This document shows positions 26,141-34,633 of a stretch of DNA of 64,000 nucleotides, one piece after another. Under the pieces are notes generated by a model. That model did no database searches and had not been told where the DNA came from. It worked only from the letters and a program-made list of their open reading frames with translations. The position numbers and the translations under genes were made by a program. Each line of letters begins with the position of its first letter. The first letter of the stretch is position 1. The stretch comes from Acidimicrobiales bacterium (GTDB lineage Bacteria > Actinomycetota > Acidimicrobiia > Acidimicrobiales > RAAP-2). Where the stretch lies: the NCBI GenBank assembly GCA_025362585.1, contig JANYFR010000039.1, forward strand, positions 1 through 64,000, given 5' to 3'.

Positions 26141-27343
26141 TCACCCCGGCACGCGCCGACGTCGGCGATGCCTCAGGTGTCGGACCGTTCCGGCAATGCC
26201 CATCGGTGCGAACAACATTGTGGCAATCAGCAAGACGCCGAAGATGATGCCATTCAACTGACTCGCCAGGTTGCCCTGCGGGTTCAGTCCGGTCTGATTC
26301 GTAATCCAAGTGATCACGCTGTTTGAGTAGGCGAAGATGATGCCACCGATGAGGGCGCCCGGTATCGTGCCGATCCCCCCGATGACGACGAGCGAGAGGA
26401 TGGTGATCGACAGCGCGAATGAGTACGTCGAAGGGGAGACGGCGTTGTCGATCAGGGTGGTCAACGATCCACCGAGCGCCGCGTACGCCGAGGAGACGAC
26501 GAAGGCGACGACGCGCGTACGGGGCAGTGAAACGCCGACCAGCTCGGCGGCCACGTCGTTATCACGGATCAGGCGCATCGCCCGTCCCGTGCGGCTGGCG
26601 AAGAGGTTGGCCATGAAGAAGAAGGCGATGCCCGCCACGAAAATTGCGATGTCGGCCGTCCACATGCTGTTGGTCGTGAGCAACGACGTCCCGGGGCCGA
26701 AGAAATTGAGAAGCCACTGCGGCGGGGTCGCCGCGGTCGGCAGCTGCAGTCCCGAGTCACCCCCGGTCCACGAATTGAACGAACTGAGAATGGCCGAGAA
26801 GGCAACGGCGAACGCGAGGGTCATGCCGGCGAGGTAGGGGCCGCGCAGGCGAGTGGCGGGCAGACCGAGCAGGAGCCCCATCGCGGCGCCACTGACGACG
26901 GCGACGAGTAGGCCAACGGCAATCGGCGACGTGGCGTGGTGGTTGGCCCAAATGGCCATGGCGAACGCGCCGACGCCCATGAACGCGCCATTGCCCAGAG
27001 AGATCTGGCCGGAGGCGCCCGTCAGGAAGGACAGGCCGAGCAAGACAATGGACATCGCGGCGCCGATCGCCAGATTGGAGTTGGTGTTGGCGGGAAAGAA
27101 GTAGGTGGCGAAGAGCACGACGTCGATCACGACAACGGTGAGGGCCGCTCGGGCAATCACCGGGTGTGTGGCGCGCAACTGCGCCGACGTGAGCAGGACC
27201 ATGCCCTTGATCAGGATCACGAGGAAGAGGCTGAGGGCCACCGCAACGCGCGTGCTGGAGGCGAAGGCGAACGAGAGGACTACCGCCAGGACGCCGGTAC
27301 TAGCGCCCACGGCGGCGCGACGAGTCGTCGCGGACGCGGCCAT
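26141..27343 (-). CDS. livM: ABC importer permease (LivM type)
   Basis: A 400-residue permease with about ten spans. The core shows the LivM signatures ASGQISLGNGAFMGVGAFAM and LPATRLRGPYLAGMTLAFAV, then GRAMRLIRDNDVAAELVGVS and SITILSLVVIGGIGTIPGAL. It pairs with LivH to form the membrane channel. ATG 27343 overlaps the livH stop by one base (TGATG). The N-terminal 100 residues are an extra hydrophobic extension (VGASTGVLAVVLSFAFASS onward) beyond the minimal family fold. Confidence 0.88.
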   Translation of the reverse strand: MAASATTRRAAVGASTGVLAVVLSFAFASSTRVAVALSLFLVILIKGMVLLTSAQLRATHPVIARAALTVVVIDVVLFATYFFPANTNSNLAIGAAMSIVLLGLSFLTGASGQISLGNGAFMGVGAFAMAIWANHHATSPIAVGLLVAVVSGAAMGLLLGLPATRLRGPYLAGMTLAFAVAFSAILSSFNSWTGGDSGLQLPTAATPPQWLLNFFGPGTSLLTTNSMWTADIAIFVAGIAFFFMANLFASRTGRAMRLIRDNDVAAELVGVSLPRTRVVAFVVSSAYAALGGSLTTLIDNAVSPSTYSFALSITILSLVVIGGIGTIPGALIGGIIFAYSNSVITWITNQTGLNPQGNLASQLNGIIFGVLLIATMLFAPMGIAGTVRHLRHRRRRRVPG

Positions 27344-28242
27344 CAGACTCGCCTCACACTGGACCTGGTGAACAGCCCGTTGGGTCGAACCATCAAGGAG
27401 ACGACGAGGATCAATAGCGCCACGAGGATGATGTCGTTGGAGTTGAAGTAATCGCCGACGAACTGGAGGATGATGCCAATCGAGATGCCCGAGATTATCG
27501 CGCCCACGGGGCTGTCGAGACCGCCGACCGCCGCCGCAATGAAACCGAAGGCGAAGACGCCGTCCATCACCTGGGGCGTGAGCCCGGTGAAGTAGTTCGA
27601 CGCGACGAGGATGGTCGTGACGGTTCCGACGCCCGTCGAGAGCATCCAGCCGAGGGTGAGCATCCGTCCGACGCGAACACCCAGAAGGCGCGACACCTCG
27701 GGCGAGAGCGCCGAGGCCCGCAACTGCAGGCCGAGCTTCGTGAAGCGGAAGAGCGACGCGATAATCACCATCACCGCGACGGCGGTGATGATCTCAAAGA
27801 CCGAGAAGTCCGAGAGACCGAACGGTTTGCCCCCGATCTGATAGTCAATGGAGGAGAACGGGTTGGGCAGGCCCCGCGGCTTCGTCGACCAGATCGCCGC
27901 CGCGGCGCCCTCGAGCACAATCAGGAAACCGACCATGACGACGATCGGGTTGATCTCGGGTTTGCCGTAAAGACCGCGCACCAGGACCCGTTCGGTGACC
28001 CCACCAACCGCGAATCCGGCGACGATGGAGATGGCGACGCACGGCCAGTAACTGAGGTGGTAGGAGAGCAGTCCCATGCCGACGTAGGTGGCGAACATCG
28101 GCATCGCGCCCTGGGCGAAGTTGAGTATGCCCGTCGAGCGCCACACCAGCACGAGACTCAGTGCCACCAGACCGTAGACGACGCCGTTGGTCAGACCCCC
28201 GAGGACGTCGGACATGATTCGTGACGTGAGTATCGGGTCCAT
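27343..28242 (-). CDS. livH: ABC importer permease (LivH type)
   Basis: About 299 residues with seven or eight spans. Family blocks: GLTNGVVYGLVALSLVLVWR, GILNFAQGAMPMFATYVGMG, LRASALSPEVSRLLGVRVGR and the end GAIISGISIGIILQFVGDYF. It forms the translocation pore with LivM. ATG 28242 overlaps the livF stop by one base (TGATG), so the longer open frame upstream is not used. The order livG-livF-livH-livM-livK on one strand marks a full importer operon. Confidence 0.88.
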   Translation of the reverse strand: MDPILTSRIMSDVLGGLTNGVVYGLVALSLVLVWRSTGILNFAQGAMPMFATYVGMGLLSYHLSYWPCVAISIVAGFAVGGVTERVLVRGLYGKPEINPIVVMVGFLIVLEGAAAAIWSTKPRGLPNPFSSIDYQIGGKPFGLSDFSVFEIITAVAVMVIIASLFRFTKLGLQLRASALSPEVSRLLGVRVGRMLTLGWMLSTGVGTVTTILVASNYFTGLTPQVMDGVFAFGFIAAAVGGLDSPVGAIISGISIGIILQFVGDYFNSNDIILVALLILVVSLMVRPNGLFTRSSVRRV

Positions 28243-28949
28243 CACTCCACCATCCCGAGGTAGTACTGGCGAAGTTTTTCGTCCGCCGCCACCAGATCGG
28301 CGGTATCGTTGGCGACCACGGATCCGAGGTGTAAGACCACGGCGTGGTCGGCAATGCGCAACGCCGACGAGGCGTTCTGCTCCACCAGGATTACCGTCAG
28401 GCTGCCCGTCGAGCACAGGTCGTGGATCGCACGCATCAGTTGCGCGGTGATGAGTGGCGCGAGTCCGAGCGACGGCTCGTCGAGCAACAGGACCGTGGGC
28501 CGCGCGATCAGGGCACGGGCCATCGCCAACATCTGGCGCTCACCACCGGACAGTTTCGCCGCGTGCTGCTTTCGACGCTCGCCGAGCACCGGGAATCGCT
28601 CGTACTGCTCGTCGAGTCCGGCGCGGAGGGGAGTCGTCGAGATCATCGCGCCGAGGCGCAGGTTCTCCTCGACCGTGAACTCGCCAATGACGCCGCGCCC
28701 CTCGGGCACGTGACCCACGCCGAGGCGCGCGATGTTCTCCGGTCGCTCGCGCAACAGCGACTTGCCGTCGAGGTCGATGGAACCGGTGGTCGGTTCCTCC
28801 AGTCCGCTGATCGTTCGCAGCAGCGTCGTCTTGCCGGCGCCGTTGGATCCAAGGACCGCGGTGATCTTGCCGGTGGCTACCTCCATTGACACGTCGCGCA
28901 GCGCCTGCACCGCGCCGAAGGAGACCGAGAGATGCTCGATGGTAATCAT
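28242..28949 (-). CDS. livF: ABC importer ATPase (LivF type)
   Basis: A 235-residue nucleotide-binding subunit. Walker A is GSNGAGKTTLLRTI (near 36), the Q-loop region holds GVGHVPEGRGVIGEFTVEEN typical of LivF, the signature is LSGGERQMLAMARAL, Walker B is VLLLDEPSLGLAP, and VILVEQNASSALRIAD holds the switch region with the LivF-type Gln replacing His. It drives the importer together with LivG. ATG 28949 overlaps the livG stop (ATGA). Confidence 0.9.
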   Translation of the reverse strand: MITIEHLSVSFGAVQALRDVSMEVATGKITAVLGSNGAGKTTLLRTISGLEEPTTGSIDLDGKSLLRERPENIARLGVGHVPEGRGVIGEFTVEENLRLGAMISTTPLRAGLDEQYERFPVLGERRKQHAAKLSGGERQMLAMARALIARPTVLLLDEPSLGLAPLITAQLMRAIHDLCSTGSLTVILVEQNASSALRIADHAVVLHLGSVVANDTADLVAADEKLRQYYLGMVE

Positions 28950-29722
28950 TCGGGCATCCCCAGATACGCTGCCACGACCGCCTCGTTGGCCCGCACCTCA
29001 CTCGGCGTGCCGGTGGCGATCACCTGGCCGAAGTTGAGTACGACCAAACGATCAACGAGGGGCATCACGAACTCCATGTCGTGCTCCACCAAGAGGACCC
29101 CCATCGTCGCCCGCAGTTCGACAATGAGGGCGGCGAACTCGCCGAGCTCCGCCTCATCGAGACCCGACGCCGGCTCGTCGAGCAACAACAGTGAGGGGTT
29201 GCACATCATGGCGCGCGCGACGGAGACCTTCTTGGCGATTCCGTAGGGGATTGTCGAGGGGAGACGGGTCGCCATATCGGCAATGCCGAATCGTTCGAGC
29301 ATGGCAAAGGCGTCGCGACGCAGCGTCCGTTCCGCGCGGACGCCCTTGGGCAGCGACAAGAGACTCGTGACGAAGCCGCCGCTCGGGCGAATCTGACCTC
29401 CCGCCATGACGTTTTCGAGCACGCTGCAGTGCGGAAAGAGCCCGACGCCCTGGAGGGTGCGCGCGATACCGGCTCGCGCCAACTCGTTGGGACGCAGATT
29501 GGCCCGACCGGCCAGGGGAAACCGCACGTGACCCTCCGTCGGTTTCACGAATCCGCAGGCCACGTTGAACGCGGTGGTCTTGCCGGCCCCGTTGGGGCCG
29601 ATGAGGCCCACGATCTCGCCCGCCGAAACGGTGAAGGTCACGTCGCTGAGGGCCTTGAGACCTTCGAAGTGAACGGAGACCCGTTCGAGCGAGAGGATCG
29701 GCGAGGCGGCGTCTGACGACAT
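28946..29722 (-). CDS. livG: ABC importer ATPase (LivG type)
   Basis: About 258 residues. Walker A is IGPNGAGKTTAFNVACGF, the LivG-type signature is TIPYGIAKKVSVARAMM, Walker B is LLLLDEPASGLDEAEL, and the switch region is MGVLLVEHDMEFVMPLVDRL. First gene of the liv operon. ATG 29722 (MSSDAASPILSLERVSVHFE) is preceded by AAGGTCACC; the open frame further upstream overlaps a decayed epimerase gene and is not coding in this phase. Confidence 0.9.
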   Translation of the reverse strand: MSSDAASPILSLERVSVHFEGLKALSDVTFTVSAGEIVGLIGPNGAGKTTAFNVACGFVKPTEGHVRFPLAGRANLRPNELARAGIARTLQGVGLFPHCSVLENVMAGGQIRPSGGFVTSLLSLPKGVRAERTLRRDAFAMLERFGIADMATRLPSTIPYGIAKKVSVARAMMCNPSLLLLDEPASGLDEAELGEFAALIVELRATMGVLLVEHDMEFVMPLVDRLVVLNFGQVIATGTPSEVRANEAVVAAYLGMPE

Positions 29723-29853
29723 GGTGACCTTAAAGTTACAGGTTTCCGTCGGCACCGTCCCCGTGGCCGAGTGTCGAGTCGCGACGGCCCCGCGCCGTCC
29801 GTGCTCATGGAATATCGTCGACGGCCGCCCCGAGCGGTGTGGCGCGGCGCCCA

Positions 29854-30243
29854 CTACATGGTGGGGGATTTCACCACGCCGTAGGTGATCATCAAGTCGA
29901 CCGCCGCGATGGTCATCTCCTCGAGTCCACGCGGGGACCAGCCGAGCGTCTGGCGAATCTTGGCGCTGTCGAGACGCTGCTCGGTGCCGAGGTCGTTCCG
30001 CGCGAGACGCACCGTTTGGTCCCAGACGGCTACGACCGTCAGCGCGATTGACGGGAGCCGCCTCGTCGCAATCTTGCCGCCGCGGCCGGCCAGGTGGTCG
30101 CCACAATGTCGGCGACTTCGTTCGTGCGACCCGTCCCTGGAGCCGTCCCGCGGACGTCGTAACCCGCGTCGAGCAACTGGATAATGCAGTGCTGGGCAAT
30201 GAAGCCAGTTGCGCCGGTGAGCAGGACGCGATTGGACCTTACG
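29854..30243 (-). pseudogene. NAD-dependent epimerase/dihydroflavonol reductase remnant
   Basis: On the minus strand the 5' part reads NRVLLTGATGFIAQHC, IQLLDAGYDVRGT, the Rossmann start of an extended short-chain reductase. After about 45 codons the phase changes, and the 3' part in another frame reads KIATRRLPSIALTVVAVWDQ, then LDSAKIRQTLGWSPRGLEEM, the C-terminal end of the same family, stopping at TAG 29854-29856. Around 200 middle residues, including the YxxxK site, are gone. The gene was therefore lost by a large internal deletion with a frame change. Family members are about 330-350 residues. Confidence 0.75.
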
Positions 30244-30275
30244 TTCTCCCTCGACGGAGCCGGGCCCAGTGCACG

Positions 30276-30869
30276 CTATCGACGACGACTGGCCCCTTCG
30301 TCCCTCTCGGCCGAACCCTGCTCGAGGAGTTGGCGGATCCGCGGCCGCCAATCGATGCCTTCGGAGCTCGCGCCGGATTCGTGCACCGCGGTGCGATCGG
30401 CGCGCAGACGCTCGGCGGTGTGGGCGAGGTTCGACGGCAGGAGACGACGAATCATCGATCGGAGCTCTTGGGCCAGGGCCGGCGACGCGCCACTCGTCGA
30501 CACCGAGACGACGACGTCGCCGTCCCGGTGCACGGCCGTGAAGAAGAAGTCCGAGCGCTCGGGGTCGTCGACGACGTTCAGCCAGATACCTTCAGTTCGA
30601 GCCTCGGCGACGATCAGGTCGTTGACGTCGGCGTCGCCGGTGGCGGAGACGACGAGGAGATGGCCACGGAGGTCGCCCGCGCGGTACGGGCGTTGTTCGA
30701 TCGAATCGACTCCCTCGGGCGGCGCGGCGAGCCACTCGCTCGTGATGATCCGAACACGTGCCCCCGCGTCGATAAGGAGCTGCGCCTTGCCAACGCCAAT
30801 TCGTCCGGCTCCGACGACCAGCACTGGTCGGTCCTGGAGTTGGAGAGCGAGTGGCAGGACCGCTACCAC
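30276..30869 (-). CDS. Precorrin-2 dehydrogenase / sirohydrochlorin ferrochelatase-like protein
   Basis: A 197-residue Met8/CysG N-domain protein. The NAD-binding start is LALQLQDRPVLVVGAGRIGV, then GKAQLLIDAGARVRII (residues 7-42); NVVDDPERSDFFFTAVHRDG is the family's core, and VSVSTSGASPALAQELRSMI carries the conserved active-site region. It oxidises precorrin-2 to sirohydrochlorin and may insert iron to make sirohaem. It overlaps cobA by seven bases and, with the sulfite reductase, forms an operon making the enzyme and its cofactor. The C-terminal 30 residues are variable. Confidence 0.88.
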   Translation of the reverse strand: MVAVLPLALQLQDRPVLVVGAGRIGVGKAQLLIDAGARVRIITSEWLAAPPEGVDSIEQRPYRAGDLRGHLLVVSATGDADVNDLIVAEARTEGIWLNVVDDPERSDFFFTAVHRDGDVVVSVSTSGASPALAQELRSMIRRLLPSNLAHTAERLRADRTAVHESGASSEGIDWRPRIRQLLEQGSAERDEGASRRR

Positions 30870-31591
30870 CTGACGGTCGCCGCGCTCATCGTCGTTGCGA
30901 CGTCGAGGGCCGCCGTGGGACCCACCACGATGATGGCGGGAGGGGCGACGTCGAGGTTTGGTAACTCGAAGAGCGTTGCGCGCGTCACTCGTTGCCGCGC
31001 CGTCCAGGCGCTCTCGATGACCGCCACCGGCGTCTCGGCCGACAGGCCGCCCTCGGTCAGTTGCTCGGCGATCCGGGCCCGCTGGCCCACGCCCATCAAG
31101 ATCACCAGTGAGAGTTCGGGATGCGCAATCCGGCGAAAGTAGTCGTCGGATTCGTCAAAGACGTGACCGGTCACGACGGTGACCCCGCGGGCCACCCCTC
31201 GGTGCGTTACCGGAATCCCTGCGGCGAGGGGACCACTCAACGCCGACGTCACGCCCGGCACGACGTCAGTCGCCACGCCGGCGTCACGTAGCGCGATCAT
31301 CTCCTCGCCGCCGCGTCCGAAGACGAAGGGGTCGCCCCCCTTCAGTCGGACGACGCAGTCGTGACTGCGTCCGAGGGCGATCAGGAGATCGTTGATGATC
31401 GCCTGGGAGACCGAGTCGCCCGGCGCCTTGCCCACGTCGATCAGCTCCGCGTTGACGCTCGCCATCGCCAGCACCGAGTCGTCAATGAGGCGGTCGTGCA
31501 CGACGACCTCGGCTCGGGCCAGTAGCTTCGCCGCTCGAAGCGTCAAGAGGTCCGCGTCGCCCGGCCCGGCGCCGACGAGGTAGACGGTCAC
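30863..31591 (-). CDS. cobA: Uroporphyrinogen-III C-methyltransferase
   Basis: A 242-residue tetrapyrrole methylase (SUMT). Motifs in order: VYLVGAGPGDADLLTLRAAK (N terminus), EVVVHDRLIDDSVL, RLKGGDPFVFGRGGEEMIAL, VVPGVTSALSGPLAAGIPVT and HRGVARGVTVVTGH. It methylates uroporphyrinogen III twice with SAM to give precorrin-2. GTG 31591 overlaps the sulfite reductase stop (GTGA), and the next gene converts its product, so the three genes make sirohaem for the reductase. Confidence 0.93.
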   Translation of the reverse strand: MTVYLVGAGPGDADLLTLRAAKLLARAEVVVHDRLIDDSVLAMASVNAELIDVGKAPGDSVSQAIINDLLIALGRSHDCVVRLKGGDPFVFGRGGEEMIALRDAGVATDVVPGVTSALSGPLAAGIPVTHRGVARGVTVVTGHVFDESDDYFRRIAHPELSLVILMGVGQRARIAEQLTEGGLSAETPVAVIESAWTARQRVTRATLFELPNLDVAPPAIIVVGPTAALDVATTMSAATVRW

Positions 31592-33258
31592 GCGACACCC
31601 ACGCGCGTCACGAAGTCGCCGAACGGTTCGTCGGCGTGTCCCTCGCCCTCCCAGCGATCGAAGAGCGGTCCGAGGACCTCGGCGATCTCGGCGAACGGCA
31701 CCTTCTCGCGGTAGAGGGTCGCGAGGCGATCACCCCGTGGTCCCCCGCCGACGTAGACGTCGTAGGTCGACTTCGTCCGTCCCACGATGCCGACCTCGGC
31801 GACCGCGGGGCGCGCGCAGCCATTGGGGCAACCGGTCATGCGCAGTTGGAGCGAGCGTCGGCCGAGCTTTCGCTGGCCGAGGGCGCTCTCGATGTTGTCC
31901 ACCAACTCCGGTAGACGCCGCTCGGACTCGGTCAATGCCTGACTGCAGGTGGGCAACGCGGGGCAGGCGAGCGCCGTTCGCTCGACCACGCCGAGCTCTT
32001 CGCTCGAGCGCACGCCGTGACTGGCCAAAATCTCGGCGACGGCGCCCCGGTCCTTCGCCGCGATGCGTGAGATGAGGATGTCCTGTTGGGGCGTAATGAA
32101 GAACGTCACCGGGATGGTCTGAGCGATCACCCGCAGCGCCGAGCGCAGCCGGCTCGCGCCTTCGACGTCGCGCACCCGGCCGGCCGACACCCGCACACCC
32201 ACTTGGCACGTGCCGTCGCGCAGCTCCCTCCAGCCAAGGTGGTCAGCCGCGTCGAAGTGGTTGGGCAGCGCGAGGGGCGCGCGCAGTTCGCGCCCGAGGC
32301 GCGACTCGACCTCCTTGCGAAAGGTCTCGTAGCCACCGTCGGCGACGAGGTATTTCATGCGGGCGCGCTTGCGGTCTGATCGATCGCCGAGCTCGCGGTA
32401 GGTGGTGATCACTGCGGCGACGACCTCTTCGAGTTCGTCGTACGTCACGAAGGTCATCGGATCAGCCAGACGGGCGAAGGTAGTGGGGAGGGAGTAGGAA
32501 CGGCCGAGGCCCCCTCCGACGAGCAGATTGAAACCGACACCCGCTTCGGGGTGCTCGCCCGGGATGAGGCCCACGTCCTGGGCCAGCACGTCAACGCAGT
32601 TGTCGTCCGGGTGCGCGACGGCGATCTTGAACTTGCGAGGAAGGTACGTGTCACCGTAGAACGGACGCTCAGTAACCACCTCGCGCGAGACCGCCTTCTC
32701 GCCGTTGACGAAGATCTCCCAGTGCGCTTGCGTCGTCGGACGAAAGGCCCGCGAGAGTCGCGCGGCGACCTGGGCCAGTCGCTCGTCGGCGTCGTCGACT
32801 TGGAGACTCGGACACGAGACGACGTTACGCACCACGTCACCGCACGCCCCGAACGACGCCATTAACTCGGCGTCGAGGGTGCGCGCGAGGGGGCGCAGGC
32901 CGTCCTTCACGACACCGTGGAACTGCACCGCTTGGCGAGTGGTGAGACGGATCGTCCCGTCGGCGACACTGGACGAGACGCGATCGAGGCCGAGCCACTG
33001 CCCCGGAGTCATGCGTCCGCCGGGTATCACGACGCGGATCATGAAAATGTAATCGAGCTCCTCGCCGTTGAGGGAGCGCTCGCGTCGCACGTCGCGATTG
33101 TCCTGCGCGTAGATGCCGTGAAATTTGAGGATCTGCTCGCTCTCATTCGAGACGTGAGAGAGCTCGTTAGCGAGTTCCTCACGAATTGCTCCACGAAGGA
33201 AATCGCTGGCCCGCTTCATGCCTTCGACCTCGGATTCCTGCTTGGCGTCAACTGGCAC
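31588..33258 (-). CDS. Sirohaem-dependent sulfite reductase (nitrite/sulfite reductase family)
   Basis: A 556-residue enzyme of the sirohaem/[4Fe-4S] family. Two ferredoxin-like half-domains each precede a 4Fe-4S/sirohaem domain. The cluster cysteines are in LACPALPTCSQALTESERRL (C-x5-C, near 430) and LRMTGCPNGCARP (C-x3-C, near 475). Reduces sulfite to sulfide, with ferredoxin as probable donor since no flavoprotein subunit is nearby; nitrite reduction is the alternative. The downstream cobA and precorrin-2 dehydrogenase supply sirohaem. The GTG start at 33258 has an AGGAGAGG ribosome site. A palindrome lies upstream in the promoter. Confidence 0.9.
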   Translation of the reverse strand: MPVDAKQESEVEGMKRASDFLRGAIREELANELSHVSNESEQILKFHGIYAQDNRDVRRERSLNGEELDYIFMIRVVIPGGRMTPGQWLGLDRVSSSVADGTIRLTTRQAVQFHGVVKDGLRPLARTLDAELMASFGACGDVVRNVVSCPSLQVDDADERLAQVAARLSRAFRPTTQAHWEIFVNGEKAVSREVVTERPFYGDTYLPRKFKIAVAHPDDNCVDVLAQDVGLIPGEHPEAGVGFNLLVGGGLGRSYSLPTTFARLADPMTFVTYDELEEVVAAVITTYRELGDRSDRKRARMKYLVADGGYETFRKEVESRLGRELRAPLALPNHFDAADHLGWRELRDGTCQVGVRVSAGRVRDVEGASRLRSALRVIAQTIPVTFFITPQQDILISRIAAKDRGAVAEILASHGVRSSEELGVVERTALACPALPTCSQALTESERRLPELVDNIESALGQRKLGRRSLQLRMTGCPNGCARPAVAEVGIVGRTKSTYDVYVGGGPRGDRLATLYREKVPFAEIAEVLGPLFDRWEGEGHADEPFGDFVTRVGVA

Positions 33259-33300
33259 TGCCCACCTCTCCTCCCACGTTCGAGCAAATTTCTATAAACC

Positions 33301-33319
33301 TTACTGATTTGGTCAGGAA
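33301..33319. promoter_or_regulatory. Candidate operator and promoter of the sulfite reductase operon
   Basis: TTACTGATTTGGTCAGGAA is an imperfect palindrome (TTaCTGA / TTcCTGA, 5-base centre). On the minus strand it overlaps a possible -35 (TTCCTG) with TATAGA 17 bases downstream as -10, about 30-40 bases before the GTG. A repressor bound there would block the promoter; a sulfur- or Rrf2-type regulator is a guess. Confidence 0.4.
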
Positions 33320-33604
33320 TTGGCAAGGTCATCGGGCACATTTCTCGGTGTCGTCTTCGGAGAAGGTGCGAATAGCGTTGCGACCTGCCTCGATACCACT
33401 CTCCGACGTCGCTCGAGGTGGGCTCCTCGACCATCGCCACGCGTCGGTCAGATGGTCGCGCGACGAACATCGACGACGGAGGGTGAGCACGGTGGGGCGG
33501 TGGAGCGTCGACCCTCGAACGAGCAACCGGAGGCCCAGCGGGCCGGCCGTCTCGCGGACACGTCGAAGTGAGCATCTAACGTGACGGGAGATCGAGGAGA
33601 CCAA
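33320..33604. other. Intergenic stretch between divergent genes
   Basis: No gene is supported in either direction. The right end carries GGGAGATCGAGGAGACC, the ribosome site of the oxidoreductase at 33605. Confidence 0.45.
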
Positions 33605-34633
33605 ATGCAGAACCGTCGCATCGTGCTGTCCCAGCGTCCCTCGGGTATGGCGGACGTGAGCACCACGTCGTTGGAGCTTCGCGAGCGGCCCGTATGCGGA
33701 GCTGGTGAAGCGCTCATCAAGGTGGGCCTGCTCTCCATCGATCCGACCATCCGCACGTGGATGAACGACGCGCCCGGCTACCTTGCACCCATCGCCATCG
33801 GCGACGTCATTCGCTCGGGCGGCGCGGGAGTCGTCGTCGAGTCCCACAGTGATCGCTACGCGATCGGCGACGTCGTCATTGGTATGACCGGCTGGCAGGA
33901 GTGGGCAATCGCCAGCGCCGAGAACCGTTTCAGCGTCGTGCCACGGGGCCTCGGCCTTGACCTGGCCACCGTGATGAACGTGCTCGGCACGACGGGACTC
34001 ACCGCCTACTTCGGGCTGATGGACGTCGGCCTGTTTCGACCCGGTGACGTCGTGGTCGTCTCGGGCGCCGGTGGCGCTACCGGTTCGGTCGTCGGTCAGA
34101 TTGCCCGGGCGAAGGGGGCGGGCAAGGTCGTGGGCATCGCTGGGGGGCCCGAAAAGTGTGCCGAGGTCGTCGAGCTCTACGGCTTCGACGAATGCCTTGA
34201 CTACCGCGCGGCGCATCTCGGACGCCGACTGCGTGCCGCCTGCCCCGAGGGCGTCGACCTCTACTTCGACAACGTGGGTGGCGAAATCCTCGACGCGGTC
34301 CTCGCCAACATTGCCATGAATTCGCGAATCGTTTTGTGCGGAGCGATCTCGCAGTACAACTCACTTGAAACGTCGAAGGGGATCGCCCACACCCCTATGT
34401 TGATTATGCGCAGGGGTCGGATGCAGGGCTTCATTGTCTTTGACTTCGCGAGCCGTTACGGTGAAGCCCAGGTGGAGCTCGCCGCCATGGTCCACGCGGG
34501 GACCTTGGCCCACCAGGAGCACTTGGTCCACGGCCTCGAGCACGCGCTCGACGCGATGAACCACCTCTTCACCGGCGCCAATCACGGCAAGACCCTGGTC
34601 GTCGTTGACGAGAGCGTGCGGCTTGACGGATGA
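33605..34633 (+). CDS. NADP-dependent MDR-family oxidoreductase (CurA-like)
   Basis: About 342 residues of the zinc-free medium-chain reductase family that includes leukotriene B4 12-hydroxydehydrogenase, CurA and plant double-bond reductases. Diagnostic blocks: LLSIDPTIRTWMNDAPGY, NVLGTTGLTAYFGLMDVG, VVVSGAGGATGSVVGQIAR (cofactor loop, near 155), and GVDLYFDNVGGEILDAVL. It reduces alkenals or alkenones with NADPH. ATG 33605 follows GAGGAGACC; the open frame starts eight codons earlier but lacks a ribosome site there. It is followed by an MFS gene with an overlapping start. Confidence 0.9.
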   Translation: MQNRRIVLSQRPSGMADVSTTSLELRERPVCGAGEALIKVGLLSIDPTIRTWMNDAPGYLAPIAIGDVIRSGGAGVVVESHSDRYAIGDVVIGMTGWQEWAIASAENRFSVVPRGLGLDLATVMNVLGTTGLTAYFGLMDVGLFRPGDVVVVSGAGGATGSVVGQIARAKGAGKVVGIAGGPEKCAEVVELYGFDECLDYRAAHLGRRLRAACPEGVDLYFDNVGGEILDAVLANIAMNSRIVLCGAISQYNSLETSKGIAHTPMLIMRRGRMQGFIVFDFASRYGEAQVELAAMVHAGTLAHQEHLVHGLEHALDAMNHLFTGANHGKTLVVVDESVRLDG

